Shown: positions 33,401 through 45,644 of the stretch, piece after piece
How positions within the stretch are numbered: the first letter of the stretch is position 1
How the letters are laid out: each line of letters begins with the position of its first letter
NCBI RefSeq assembly: GCF_026151205.1
Contig: NC_087080.1
Location: 16,407,337-16,467,336, forward strand
Length of the DNA: 60,000 bases
Source: Bolinopsis microptera
Lineage: Eukaryota; Ctenophora; Tentaculata; Lobata; Bolinopsidae
Reading direction: 5' to 3'
Program-made: the position numbers and the translations under genes
The notes under the pieces: model-generated
Told to the model about the DNA's origin: nothing
What the model saw: only the letters and a program-made list of their open reading frames with translations
Database searches by the model: none

Positions 33401-36400
33401 CTGAGAGACACAGTACCTGAGAGACACAGTACCTGGGAGACACAGTACCTGAGAGACACAGTACCTGAGAGTCGAAGAGTCTGTTGGCGTTTCTCCTCAC
33501 AGCAGTCCGTTCACAGTACCTGAGAGACACAGTACCTGAGAGACACAGTACATGAGAGACACAGTACCTGAGGGACACAGTACCTGAGAGACACAGTACC
33601 TGAGAGACACAGTACATGAGAGACACAGTACCTGAGAGACACAGTACCTGAGAGACACAGTACCTGAGAGACACAGTACCTGAGAGACACAGTACCTGAG
33701 AGACACAGTACCTGAGAGACACAGTACCTGAGAGACACAGTACATGAGAGATACAGTACCTGAGAGATACAGTACCTGAGAGACACAGTACCTGAGGGAC
33801 ACAGTACCTGAGAGACACAGTACCTGAGAGACACAGTACCTGGGAGACACAGTACCTGAGAGACACAGTACCTGAGAGTCGAAGAGTCTGTTGGCGTTTC
33901 TCCTCACAGCAGTCCGTTCGTTTAGTCTGTTGTTACTGCCTGCACACATATTATATTCATTATCAAACTTGTTCACTGCTATTGAGACTGACAGTTATGA
34001 TTTGAGAAAGAGGGTTGACAAATGAAGAGGGTTGACAAATGAAGAGGGTTAACAAATGAAGAGGGTTGACAAATGAAGAGGGTTAACAAATGAAGAGGGT
34101 TGACAAATGAAGAGGGTTGACAAATGAAGAGGGTTGACAAATGAAGAGGGTTAACAAATGAAGAGGGTTGACAAATGAAGAGGGTTGACAAATGAAGAGG
34201 GTTAACAAATGAAGAGGATTAACAAATGAAGAGGGTTGACAAATGAAGAGGGTTGACAAATGAAGAGGGTTGACAAATGAAGAGGGTTAACAAATGAAGA
34301 GGGTTGACAAATGAAGAGGGTTGACAAATGAAGAGGGTTAACAAATGAAGAGGGTTGACAAATGAAGAGGGTTAACAAATGAAGAGGGTTAACAAATGAA
34401 GAGGGTTGACAAATGAAGAGGGTTGACAAATGAAGAGGATTAACAAATGAAGAGGGTTAACAAATGAAGAGGATTAACAAATGAAGAGGGTTGACAAATG
34501 AAGAGGGTTGACAAATGAAGAGGGTTAACAAATGAAGAGGGTTAACAAATGAAGAGGGTTGACAAATGAAGAGGGTTGACAAATGAAGAGGGTTAACAAA
34601 TGAAGAGGGTTAACAAATGAAGAGGGTTAACAAATGAAGAGGGTTGACAAATGAAGAGGATTAACAAATGAAGAGGGTTGACAAATGAAGAGGGTTGACA
34701 AATGAAGAGGGTTAACAAATGAAGAGGGTTGACAAATGAAGAGGGTTAACAAATGAAGAGGGTTGACAAATGAAGAGGGTTAACAAATGAAGAGGGTTAA
34801 CAAATGAAGAGGGTTGACAAATGAAGAGGGTTGACAAATGAAGAGGGTTGACAAATGAAGAGGGTTAACAAATGAAGAGGGTTGACAAATGAAGAGGGTT
34901 AACAAATGAAGAGGGTTGACAAATGAAGAGGATTAACAAATGAAGAGGGTTGACAAATGAAGAGGGTTAACAAATGAAGAGGGTTAACAAATGAAGAGGG
35001 TTAACAAATGAAGAGGGTTAACAAATGAAGAGGGTTGACAAATGAAGAGGGTTAACAAATGAAGAGGGTTGACAAATGAAGAGGATTAACAAATGAAGAG
35101 GGTTGACAAATGAAGAGGATTAACAAATGAAGAGGGTTGACAAATGAAGAGGGTTAACAAATGAAGAGGGTTAACAAATGAAGAGGGTTAACAAATGAAG
35201 AGGGTTAACAAATGAAGAGGGTTAACAAATGAAGAGGGTTGACAAATGAAGAGGGTTAACAAATGAAGAGGGTTAACAAATGAAGAGGGTTGACAAATGA
35301 AGAGGGTTGACAAATGAAGAGGGTTAACAAATGAAGAGGGTTAACAAATGAAGAGGGTTGACAAATGAAGAGGGTTAACAAATGAAGAGGGTTGACAAAT
35401 GAAGAGGGTTAACAAATGAAGAGGGTTAACAAATGAAGAGGGTTGACAAATGAAGAGGGTTGACAAATGAAGAGGATTAACAAATGAAGAGGGTTAACAA
35501 ATGAAGAGGATTAACAAATGAAGAGGGTTGACAAATGAAGAGGGTTGACAAATGAAGAGGGTTAACAAATGAAGAGGGTTAACAAATGAAGAGGGTTGAC
35601 AAATGAAGAGGGTTGACAAATGAAGAGGGTTAACAAATGAAGAGGGTTGACAAATGAAGAGGGTTAACAAATGAAGAGGGTTGACAAATGAAGAGGGTTG
35701 ACAAATGAAGAGGGTTGACAAATGAAAAGGGTTGACAAATGAAGAGGGTTGACAAATGAAGAGGGTTAACAAATGAAAAGGGTTGACAAATGAAGAGGGT
35801 TGACAAATGAAGAGGGTTAACAAATGAAGAGGGTTGACAAATGAAGAGGGTTGACAAATGAAGAGGGTTAACAAATGAAGAGGGTTGACAAATGAAGAGG
35901 GTTAACAAATGAAGAGGGTTAACAAATGAAGAGGGTTGACAAATGAAGAGGATTAACAAATGAAGAGGGTTAACAAATGAAGAGGGTTGACAAATGAAGA
36001 GGGTTGACAAATGAAGAGGGTTAACAAATGAAGAGGGTTGACAAATGAAGAGGGTTGACAAATGAAGAGGGTTGACAAATGAAGAGGGTTAACAAATGAA
36101 GAGGGTTGACAAATGAAGAGGGTTAACAAATGAAGAGGGTTGACAAATGAAGAGGGTTAACAAATGAAGAAGGTTGACAAATGAAGAAGGTTGACAAATG
36201 AAGAGGGTTAACAAATGAAGAGGGTTGACAAATGAAGAGGGTTGACAAATGAAGAAGGTTGACAAATGAAGAGGGTTGACAAATGAAGAGGGTTAACAAA
36301 TGAAGAGGGTTAACAAATGAAGAAGGTTGACAAATGAAGAGGGTTGACAAATGAAGAGGGTTGACAAATGAAGAGGGTTAACAAATGAAGAGGGTTGACA

Positions 36401-39400
36401 AATGAAGAGGGTTAACAAATGAAGAGGGTTGACAAATGAAGAGGGTTGACAAATGAAGAGGGTTGACAAATGAAGAGGGTTAACAAATGAAGAGGGTTGA
36501 CAAATGAAGAGGGTTGACAAATGAAGAGGATTAACAAATGAAGAGGGTTGACAAATGAAGAGGGTTGACAAATGAAGAGGGTTAACAAATGAAGAGGGTT
36601 AACAAATGAAGAGGGTTAACAAATGAAGAGGGTTAACAAATGAAGAGGGTTGACAAATGAAGAGGGTTAACAAATGAAGAGGGTTGACAAATGAAGAGGG
36701 TTGACAAATGAAGAGGGTTAACAAATGAAGAGGGTTGACAAATGAAGAGGGTTGACAAATGAAGAGGGTTGACAAATGAAGAGGGTTGACAAATGAAGAG
36801 GGTTGACAAATGAAGAGGGTTAACAAATGAAGAGGGTTGACAAATGAAGAGGGTTGACAAATGAAGAGGATTAACAAATGAAGAGGGTTAACAAATGAAG
36901 AGGATTAACAAATGAAGAGGGTTGACAAATGAAGAGGGTTGACAAATGAAGAGGGTTAACAAATGAAGAGGGTTAACAAATGAAGAGGGTTGACAAATGA
37001 AGAGGGTTGACAAATGAAGAGGGTTGACAAATGAAGAGGGTTGACAAATGAAGAGGGTTAACAAATGAAGAGGGTTGACAAATGAAGAGGGTTGACAAAT
37101 GAAGAGGGTTGACAAATGAAAAGGGTTGACAAATGAAGAGGGTTGACAAATGAAGAGGGTTAACAAATGAAATGGGTTGACAAATGAAGAGGGTTGACAA
37201 ATGAAGAGGGTTAACAAATGAAGAGGGTTGACAAATGAAGAGGGTTAACAAATGAAGAGGGTTAACAAATGAAGAGGGTTGACAAATGAAGAGGGTTAAC
37301 AAATGAAGAGGGTTAACAAATGAAGAAGGTTGACAAATGAAGAGGGTTGACAAATGAAGAAGGTTGACAAATGAAGAGGGTTAACAAATGAAGAGGGTTG
37401 ACAAATGAAGAGGATTAACAAATGAAGAGGGTTGACAAATGAAGAGGGTTGACAAATGAAGAGGGTTGACAAATGAAGAGGGTTAATAAATGAAGAGGGT
37501 TGACAAATGAAGAGGGTTGACAAATGAAGAGGGTTGACAAATGAAGAGGGTTAACAAATGAAGAGGGTTGACAAATGAAGAGGGTTAACAAATGAAGAGG
37601 GTTAACAAATGAAGAGGGTTAACAAATGAAGAGGGTTGACAAATGAAGAGGGTTGACAAATGAAGAAGGTTGACAAATGAAGAGGGTTGACAAATGAAGA
37701 AGGTTGACAAATGAAGAGGGTTAACAAATGAAGAGGGTTGACAAATGAAGAGGGTTAACAAATGAAGAGGGTTGACAAATGAAGAGGGTTGACAAATGAA
37801 GAAGGTTGACAAATGAAGAGGGTTGACAAATGAAGAGGGTTAACAAATGAAGAGGGTTAACAAATGAAGAAGGTTGACAAATGAAGAGGGTTGACAAATG
37901 AAGAGGGTTGACAAATGAAGAGGGTTAACAAATGAAGAGGGTTGACAAATGAAGAGGGTTAACAAATGAAGAGGGTTGACAAATGAAGAGGGTTGACAAA
38001 TGAAGAGGGTTGACAAATGAAGAGGGTTAACAAATGAAGAGGGTTGACAAATGAAGAGGGTTGACAAATGAAGAGGATTAACAAATGAAGAGGGTTGACA
38101 AATGAAGAGGGATGACAAATGAAGAGGGTTAACAAATGAAGAGGGTTAACAAATGAAGAGGGTTAACAAATGAAGAGGGTTAACAAATGAAGAGGGTTGA
38201 CAAATGAAGAGGGTTAACAAATGAAGAGGGTTGACAAATGAAGAGGGTTGACAAATGAAGAGGGTTAACAAATGAAGAGGGTTGACAAATGAAGAGGGTT
38301 GACAAATGTAGAGGGTTGACAAATGAAGAGGGTTGACAAATGAAGAGGATTAACAAATGAAGAGGGTTGACAAATGAAGAGGGTTGACAAATGAAGAGGG
38401 TTGACAAATGAAGAGGGTTAACAAATGAAGAGGGTTAACAAATGAAGAAGGTTGACAAATGAAGATGGTTGACAAATGAAGAGGGTTAACAAATGAAGAG
38501 GATTAACAAATGAAGAGGGTTGACAAATGAAGAGGGTTGACAAATGAAGAGGGTTGACAAATGAAGAGGGTTGACAAATGAAAAGGGTTGACAAATGAAG
38601 AGGGTTGACAAATGAAGAGGATTAACAAATGAAGAGGGTTGACAAATGAAGAGGGTTGACAAATGAAGAGGGTTGACAAATGAAGAGGGTTGACAAATGA
38701 AAAGGGTTGACAAATGAAGAGGGTTGACAAATGAAGAGGATTAACAAATGAAGAGGGTTGACAAATGAAGAGGGTTAACAAATGAAGAAGGTTGACAAAT
38801 GAAGAGGGTTGACAAATGAAGAGGGTTAACAAATGAAGAGGGTTGACAAATGAAGAGGGTTGACAAATGAAGAGGATTAACAAATGAAGAGGGTTGACAA
38901 ATGAAGAGGGTTGACAAATGAAGAGGGTTAACAAATGAAGAGGGTTGACAAATGAAGAGGGTTGACAAATGAAGAGGATTAACAAATGAAGAGGGTTGAC
39001 AAATGAAGAGGGTTGACAAATGAAGAGGATTAACAAATGAAGAGGGTTGACAAATGAAGAGGGTTGACAAATGAAGAGGATTAACAAATGAAGAGGGTTA
39101 ACAAATGAAGAGGGTTGACAAATGAAGAGGGTTGACAAATGAAGAGGGTTAACAAATGAAGAGGGTTAACAAATGAAGAGGGTTGACAAATGAAGAGGGT
39201 TGACAAATGAAAAGGGTTGACAAATGAAGAGGGTTGACAAATGAAGAGGGTTGACAAATGAAAAGGGTTGACAAATGAAGAGGGTTGACAAATGAAAAGG
39301 GTTGACAAATGAAGAGGGTTGACAAATGAAGAGGATTAACAAATGAAGAGGGTTGACAAATGAAGAGGGTTAACAAATGAAGAAGGTTGACAAATGAAGA

Positions 39401-42400
39401 GGGTTGACAAATGAAGAGGGTTAACAAATGAAGAGGGTTGACAAATGAAGAGGGTTGACAAATGAAGAGGATTAACAAATGAAGAGGGTTGACAAATGAA
39501 GAGGGTTAACAAATGAAGAAGGTTGACAAATGAAGAGGGTTGACAAATGAAGAGGGTTAACAAATGAAGAGGGTTGACAAATGAAGAGGGTTGACAAATG
39601 AAGAGGATTAACAAATGAAGAGGGTTGACAAATGAAGAGGGTTGACAAATGAAGAGGGTTGACAAATGAAGAGGGTTGACAAATGAAGAGGGTTGACAAA
39701 TGAAGAGGGTTGACAAATGAAGAGGGTTAACAAATGAAGAGGGTTGACAAATGAAGAGGGTTGACAAATGAAGAGGATTAACAAATGAAGAGGGTTGACA
39801 AATGAAGAGGGTTGACAAATGAAGAGGATTAACAAATGAAGAGGGTTGACAAATGAAGAGGGTTGACAAATGAAGAGGGTTAACAAATGAAGAGGGTTAA
39901 CAAATGAAGAGGGTTGACAAATGAAGAAGGTTGACAAATGAAGAGGGTTGACAAATGAAGAGGGTTGACAAATGAAGAGGGTTAACAAATGAAGAGGGTT
40001 GATAAATGAAGAGGGTTGACAAATGAAGAGGGTTGACAAATGAAGAGGGTTGACAAATGAAGAGGGTTAACAAATGAAGAGGGTTGACAAATGAAGAGGG
40101 TTGACAAATGAAGAGGGTTGACAAATGAAGAGGGTTGACAAATGAAGAGGGTTGACAAATGAAGAGGGTTGACAAATGAAGAGGGTTGACAAATGAAGAG
40201 GGTTGACAAATGAAGAGGGTTGACAAATGAAGAGGGTTAACAAATGAAGAGGGTTGACAAATGAAGAGGGTTGACAAATGAAGAGGGTTAACAAATGAAG
40301 AGGGTTGACAAATGAAGAGGGTTAACAAATGAAGAGGGTTGACAAATGAAGAGGGTTAACAAATGAAGAGGGTTGACAAATGAAGAGGGTTGACAAATGA
40401 AGAGGGTTGACAAATGAAGAGGGTTAACAAATGAAGAGGGTTGACAAATGAAGAGGGTTGACAAATGAAGAGGGTTAACAAATGAAGAGGGTTGACAAAT
40501 GAAGAGGGTTAACAAATGAAGAGGGTTGACAAATGAAGAGGGTTGACAAATGAAGAGGGTTAACAAATGAAGAGGGTTAACAAATGAAGAGGGTTGACAA
40601 ATGAAGAAGGTTGACAAATGAAGAGGGTTAACAAATGAAGAGGGTTGACAAATGAAGAGGGTTGACAAATGAAGAGGGTTAACAAATGAAGAGGGTTGAC
40701 AAATGAAGAGGGTTAACAAATGAAGAGGGTTGACAAATGAAGAGGGTTAACAAATGAAGAGGGTTGACAAATGAAGAGGGTTGACAAATGAAGAGGGTTG
40801 ACAAATGAAGAGGGTTAACAAATGAAGAGGGTTGACAAATGAAGAGGGTTAACAAATGAAGAGGGTTGACAAATGAAGAGGGTTAACAAATGAAGAGGGT
40901 TGACAAATGAAGAGGGTTAACAAATGAAGAGGGTTGACAAATGAAGAGGGTTGACAAATGAAGAGGGTTAACAAATGAAGAGGGTTAACAAATGAAGAGG
41001 GTTGACAAATGAAGAGGGTTAACAAATGAAGAGGGTTAACAAATGAAGAGGGTTGACAAATGAAGAGGGTTGACAAATGAAGAGGGTTGACAAATGAAGA
41101 GGGTTGACAAATGAAGAGGGTTGACAAATGAAGAGGGTTAACAAATGAAGAGGGTTGACAAATGAAGAGGGTTGACAAATGAAGAGGGTTGACAAATGAA
41201 GAGGGTTAACAAATGAAGAGGGTTAACAAATGAAGAGGGTTGACAAATGAAGAGGGTTGACAAATGAAGAGGGTTGACAAATGAAGAGGGTTAACAAATG
41301 AAGAGGGTTGACAAATAAAGAGGGTTAACAAATGAAGAGGGTTGACAAATGAAGAGGGTTGACAAATGAAGAGGGTTTACAAATGAAGAGGGTTGACAAA
41401 TGAAGAGGGTTGACAAATGAAGAGGGTTGACAAATGAAGAGGGTTGACAAATGAAGAGGGTTGACAAATGAAGAGGGTTGACAAATGAAGAGGATTAACA
41501 AATGAAGAGGTTTAACAAATGAAGAGGGTTAACAAATGAAGAGGGTTGACAAATGAAGAGGGTTAACAAATGAAGAGGGTTAACAAATGAAGAGGGTTGA
41601 CAAATGAAGAGGGTTAACAAATGAAGAAGGTTGACAAATGAAGAGGGTTGACAAATGAAGAGGGTTAACAAATGAAGAGGGTTAACAAATGAAGAAGGTT
41701 GACAAATGAAGAGGGTTGACAAATGAAGAGGGTTAACAAATGAAGAGGGTTAACAAATGAAGAGGGTTAACAAATGAAGAGGGTTAACAAATGAAGAAGG
41801 TTGACAAATGAAGAGGGTTGACAAATGAAGAGGGTTGACAAATGAAGAGGATTAACAAATGAAGAGGGTTGACAAATGAAGAGGATTAACAAATGAAGAG
41901 GTTTAACAAATGAAGAGGGTTAACAAATGAAGAGGGTTGACAAATGAAGAGGGTTAACAAATGAAGAGGGTTAACAAATGAAGAGGGTTGACAAATGAAG
42001 AGGGTTAACAAATGAAGAAGGTTGACAAATGAAGAGGGTTGACAAATGAAGAGGGTTAACAAATGAAGAGGGTTAACAAATGAAGAAGGTTGACAAATGA
42101 AGAGGGTTGACAAATGAAGAGGGTTGACAAATGAAGAGGATTAACAAATGAAGAGGGTTGACAAATGAAGAGGATTAACAAATGAAGAGGTTTAACAAAT
42201 GAAGAGGGTTAACAAATGAAGAGGGTTGACAAATGAAGAGGGTTAACAAATGAAGAGGGTTAACAAATGAAGAGGGTTGACAAATGAAGAGGGTTAACAA
42301 ATGAAGAAGGTTGACAAATGAAGAGGGTTGACAAATGAAGAGGGTTAACAAATGAAGAGGATTAACAAATGAAGAGGGTTGACAAATGAAGAGGGTTGAC

Positions 42401-43727
42401 AAATGAAGAAGGTTGACAAATGAAGAGGGTTGACAAATGAAGAGGGTTAACAAATGAAGAGGGTTAACAAATGAAGAGGGTTAACAAATGAAGAGGGTTG
42501 ACAAATGAAGAGGGTTGACAAATGAAGAGGGTTGACAAATGAAGAGGGTTGACAAATGAAAAGGGTTGACAAATGAAGAGGGTTGACAAATGAAGAGGAT
42601 TAACAAATGAATAGGGTTGACAAATGAAGAGGGTTGACAAATGAAGAGGGTTAACAAATGAAGAGGGTTAACAAATGAAGAGGGTTGACAAATGAAGAGG
42701 GTTGACAAATGAAGAGGGTTGACAAATGAAGAGGGTTAACAAATGAAGAGGGTTAACAAATGAAGAGGGTTGACAAATGAAGAGGGTTGACAAATGATGA
42801 GGGTTGACAAATGAAGAGGGTTGACAAATGAAGAGGATTAACAAATGAAGAGGGTTGACAAATGAAGAGGGTTAACAAATGAAGAGGGTTAACAAATGAA
42901 GAGGGTTAACAAATGAAGAGGGTTGACAAATGAAGAGGGTTGACAAATGAAGAGGGTTAACAAATGAAGAAGGTTGACAAATGAAGAGGGTTAACAAATG
43001 AAGAGGGTTAACAAATGAAGAGGGTTGACAAATGAAGAGGGTTGACAAATGAAGAGGGTTGACAAATGAAGAGGGTTAACAAATGAAGAGGGTTGACAAA
43101 TGAAGAGGGTTGACAAATGAAGAGGGTTGACAAATGAAGAGGGTTGACAAATGAAGAGGGTTGACAAATGAAGAGGGTTGACAAATGAAGAGGGTTGACA
43201 AATGAAGAGGGTTGACAAATGAAGAGGGTTAACAAATGAAGAGGGTTGACAAATGAAGAGGGTTGACAAATGAAGAGGGTTGACAAATGAAGAGGGTTGA
43301 CAAATGAAGAGGGTTGACAAATGAAGAGGGTTGACAAATGAAGAGGGTCGACAAATGAAGAGGGTTGACAAATGAAGAGGGTTGACAAATGAAGAGGGTT
43401 AACAAATGAAGAAGGTTGACAAATGAAGAGGGTTAACAAATGAAGAGGGTTAACAAATGAAGAGGGTTGACAAATGAAGAGGGTTAACAAATGAAGAGGT
43501 TTAACAAATGAAGAGGGTTAACAAATGAAGAGGGTTGACAAATGAAGAGGGTTGAACAATGAAGAGGGTTGAACAATGAAGAGGGTTGAACAATGAAGAG
43601 GGTTGAACAATGAAGAGGGTTGACAAATGAACCCACCTCTAGGGTTGTGTAAGTAGGTGTCACATGTGACCAGACCAAGTAGACCAAGTAGACCAAGTAG
43701 CAGGGACAGCAGCACCGGTGCTCTCAT
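21427..43727 (-). CDS. DD3-3: Gene 1: secreted DD3-3 family protein, 16 exons, 717 aa
   Basis: Exons, in gene order: 43637-43727, 33872-33939, 32005-32081, 31744-31888, 28251-28449, 28045-28101, 27651-27804, 27452-27539, 26703-27021, 26270-26429, 24679-24811, 24427-24510, 23794-23947, 23103-23264, 21734-21838, 21427-21584. All donors are GT, all acceptors AG, phases agree and the total is 2154 bp. The start gives a leucine-rich signal peptide (residues 1-22) and then [24 protein letters not shown] and NNNRGGYN. Further family blocks are [11 protein letters not shown] (about 110), [34 protein letters not shown]-type, [21 protein letters not shown] and [13 protein letters not shown] near the end. 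These match gene 2 block for block and the DD3-3 family, whose biochemical role I do not know; the protein should be secreted and N-glycosylated. Odd points: a basic C-terminal tail ending in a stop inside a dispersed repeat, and introns that are mostly arrays copied from its own splice junctions. Confidence 0.88.
21839..23102 (-). other. Gene 1 intron 14, dispersed-element remnants
   Basis: Contains pieces that look like decayed transposable elements (gccgaaggca at two places near 21912 and 22227), a (gtgc) microsatellite at about 22298-22322, and a 21-G run at 23055-23075 close to the donor of exon 14. Short frames at 21976, 22158 and 22596-22784 have no recognisable domain. Confidence 0.5.
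23405..23793 (-). repeat. 34-bp array carrying the exon-13 splice donor (about 11 copies)
   Basis: On the gene strand exon 13 ends AAGAGGAG and the donor reads GTGAGTGACC. The repeat unit consists of the same AAGAGGAG+GTGAGTAACC junction followed by CCCTAGTAACCCTAGT, so each unit is about 8 exon bases plus 26 intron bases. The array starts at the true junction. Confidence 0.93.
23990..24310 (-). repeat. 53-bp tandem repeat in gene 1 intron 12 (6 copies)
   Basis: The unit is ttcggaggattctaagagga followed by ttgtaacgagataacgagat and actacagctgtag. Copies are nearly identical. It lies about 45 bp upstream of the exon-13 acceptor and does not include the junction. Confidence 0.95.
24868..26269 (-). 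repeat. 32-bp array carrying the exon-10 splice donor (about 44 copies)
   Basis: The plus-strand unit is ggtaaaggaaaagaaagaaa followed by gggaagctcaca. On the gene strand each unit reads ACCT+GTGAGCTTCC, the same as the real exon-10 end (GACCT, donor GTGAGC at 26270/26269). Variants (aagaacg, eight-A run, aaaaagaag) recur in blocks, showing higher-order duplication. The gene strand is polypyrimidine-rich. Confidence 0.95.
27169..27310 (-). repeat. Dispersed repeat, copy B, in gene 1 intron 8
   Basis: Homologous to 21331-21430 with a few insertions: shared words include gatgcactactg, cttctcgcaaccacaa and aaggattgacatc. No coding potential; possibly a short interspersed element. Confidence 0.75.
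27411..27472 (-). repeat. 21-bp repeat carrying the exon-8 splice donor (3 copies)
   Basis: On the gene strand the exon ends GTGACGTCATTAAGAAG with donor GTAAGT, and the unit of 17 exon bases plus GTAA is repeated. Since 21 is a multiple of three, use of a later donor would add whole V-[SN]-D-V-I-K-K heptads in frame. Confidence 0.93.
28450..31590 (-). repeat. 53-bp array carrying the exon-5 acceptor and 15 codons (about 59 copies)
   Basis: On the gene strand each unit is ACCCGCAG plus 45 bases identical or nearly so to the first 45 bases of exon 5 (encoding [15 protein letters not shown]). The true exon 5 (28251-28449) is the last unit continued into unique sequence. Copies vary only at a handful of sites (cattc/cgttc, ttgg/tttg, gcggg/gtggg). 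Because 53 is not a multiple of three, splicing to the next acceptor upstream would run into TAG within the next unit. Confidence 0.96.
32110..33871 (-). repeat. 16-bp array carrying the exon-2 splice donor (about 108 copies)
   Basis: The plus-strand unit is cagtacctgagagaca. On the gene strand each unit reads TCTCTCAG+GTACTGTG; exon 2 itself ends CTCTCAG with donor GTACTG, so the array is made of copies of the junction. 16-bp periodicity leaves three minus-strand frames open for 450-584 codons ([15 protein letters not shown] pattern); these are intron, not protein. Confidence 0.95.
33472..33515 (-). pseudogene. Duplicated 3' part of exon 2 inside the array
   Basis: gagtcgaagagtctgttggc and the following bases to about 33514 repeat the exon-2 bases 33876-33918 exactly, encoding [14 protein letters not shown]. 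The upstream part of the exon and its acceptor are missing. About 405 bp of exon end plus array was therefore duplicated as a block. Confidence 0.9.
34001..43630 (-). repeat. 17-bp array filling gene 1 intron 1 (about 565 copies, 9.6 kb)
   Basis: The plus-strand unit is aagagggttgacaaatg, with variants ggttaac, ggattaac, aaggttgac and aaaagg. At the left end of the gene (43540-43620) the unit changes to gttgaacaatgaagagg. Blocks are repeated: the rare gaggtttaac variant lies at 41508, 41899 and 42188, spaced 391 (23 units) and 289 (17 units). Open frames of 70-211 codons with a 17-residue [17 protein letters not shown] pattern occur in all minus frames and are artefacts of the period. Confidence 0.97.
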
Positions 43728-45644
43728 CCTATTACAGCAGGACGAGGTGACTACTAAATTACTGGTTTTAAATAGTTCAATGGTCTAAAAGTATAAATAA
43801 ACTTAATAATACAGGGTGACTCAGAATTCACTACTGACATGCAACCCTGAAATAACTTTTGTTATTCGTATCAGAATTGTACAGCTAGGAACTCAAAATT
43901 TTAAGAAAGATTATTTTTTTCAAATCTGGTTGGAACGTTATTGGTTATCTCGTCACCCGATCAGAATTAAGGATTTTAAGGACGCTCCAGAAAGTGTTTG
44001 TTGCAAACAAAACCAGTGTCCGGGGGATAACAGTTTTATTGTTGACAGTATTTAGGTTAATGCTAAATTGCAGGTTAGAGTAAAATCACTGTTCACTATT
44101 GTCGTCTTGTGTCGGTCTAACTTTAGCTGCATATCCTTCCCTGACCTGAACAATATGCTATTCAGTTTACTGCTGCTACTTACTACCACTTCCACTTACT
44201 ACTTCACCACCTGGTCTCCAGGTTAACTTATCAATATCGTTTTATTATTATTTGAATAAACAGTGTTATAAGCACCATGTGTTGGCACCGAATTTGATAA
44301 ATTTGGTAGCAAAAGTTGCTTTAAAGTGTGAATAATGAAAATGCACCGGGGAGCACGATTAGGTAAATACAAGCTGCCCTTGTCGGACCCATACTATGAG
44401 GACTCTAGAGCGGTATCCACAACCGCTCTAAAATCTGCATGTGGGTACCGCTCTAGAGTCCTCATAGTATGGGTCCGGTAAGGGAGTCTTACCCTGGCGA
44501 TTTGACTCCGCTCTAGGGTCCTACTTCCGACCAAGTCCGCTCTACAGTCCCCCGCTCTAGAGTCCTAGAGCCTTTTGCGCGTTGCAGGTGTGTGAAATGA
44601 ACTTGAATGGCCAATTTCAGGAAAAAACGCATATCACTTTTTAAAGATCGATTTTTAAAAACACTATATTTTACAGAATTGCAATCAGTCAGATAATACT
44701 TTTGATACCAAATTTACAATATTTGAAGAAACAAATTTTTTGTACAAAAATTCACACCTTGTTAGTTTAATCATTTTGAAAATATGACTTCTTTAAATCT
44801 GAAAATTTTAGTACCAAAAGATTAGTCTCGGCAAGCTGATTACGACCCTCTAAAAGTATTTAAAAATAACAGACACTGTATGCAGGCCAAAAACTGAAAA
44901 AGTGTGTGCCTATTACCTCATCAAGTGCGACCTAATTGAGCGTCGTGCAGCAGTTTTTACTTAGGGCGCATCCGCCATCCCGGTGGATTTATGTTATTTA
45001 CATTTCATATTTGAACAACTTTTGGTACAAAATTGATCAAAATCGGAGGGAAATGCTTTTTATTACACTGACTGAGTAGCTACCGCGAACCAATTGAACC
45101 GAACCAAATGTTGATTACAGTTACATGAACTCGAATAAATTCATCACAATTCTGGTCATACTTATTCTTAAATTATCGTATTTTATCTGGGAGTATTTTA
45201 TATTGCGTAAATAACCGTTAATCACCTTATCGATAAATTTTCATCAGTTTCAAACATGCAAATTGGGGTTTGCAACAAAAATGATAATTTGTCAAGCTGT
45301 TATAGGGTAAAGATTGAATATAAGTCTCAATTCTGTTTCACACAGTGACACACTGTTTTACACTGTTTACACCCCTTCCCCCAGAAATACAGCTTTTTTT
45401 AAACAGTAAACCAAATAAAACACTTAGTTGTGAAGCGATCATATTATACAGCTAATAACTGGGGGTATTAGCAATAGTATTACTAATATTGTATTACTAA
45501 CAATAACACATTCATTATCTTGCTATGATTCAGCATTACAATTCCAGCGAAACACGGGCAAATAAACGATAAACATTTACAGACACAGTCCATCATACAT
45601 TAATAATAAATTGTTGCGAACATCTCAAAAACACACGGCACATG
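43728..45644. other. Intergenic region between gene 2 (upstream) and gene 1
   Basis: Contains the presumed promoter of gene 1 next to 43728 and the 3' UTR of gene 2 next to 45645, plus a strong inverted repeat at 44384-44477. No TATA box or poly(A) signal could be fixed. An ORF at 43816-44055 has no domain. Confidence 0.5.
44384..44477. repeat. Long perfect-stem inverted repeat (37-bp arms, 20-bp loop)
   Basis: Arm 44384-44420 (cggacccatactatgaggac and on) pairs with 44441-44477 with one mismatch. Fragments of the same arm (ccgctctagagtcctagag) recur in direct orientation at 44510-44575. Could be a foldback element or a hairpin RNA source. Confidence 0.9.

Noticed and set aside
32101-33866. 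Minus-strand open frames of 452-584 codons ([10 protein letters not shown] pattern)
   Set aside because: They are translations of the 16-bp array in all three frames and lie in gene 1 intron 2; only the exon-2 and exon-3 pieces at the edges are real.
34202-43490. Many minus-strand ORFs with an [14 protein letters not shown] pattern
   Set aside because: 17-bp periodicity keeps every frame free of stops in stretches; the array is intronic.
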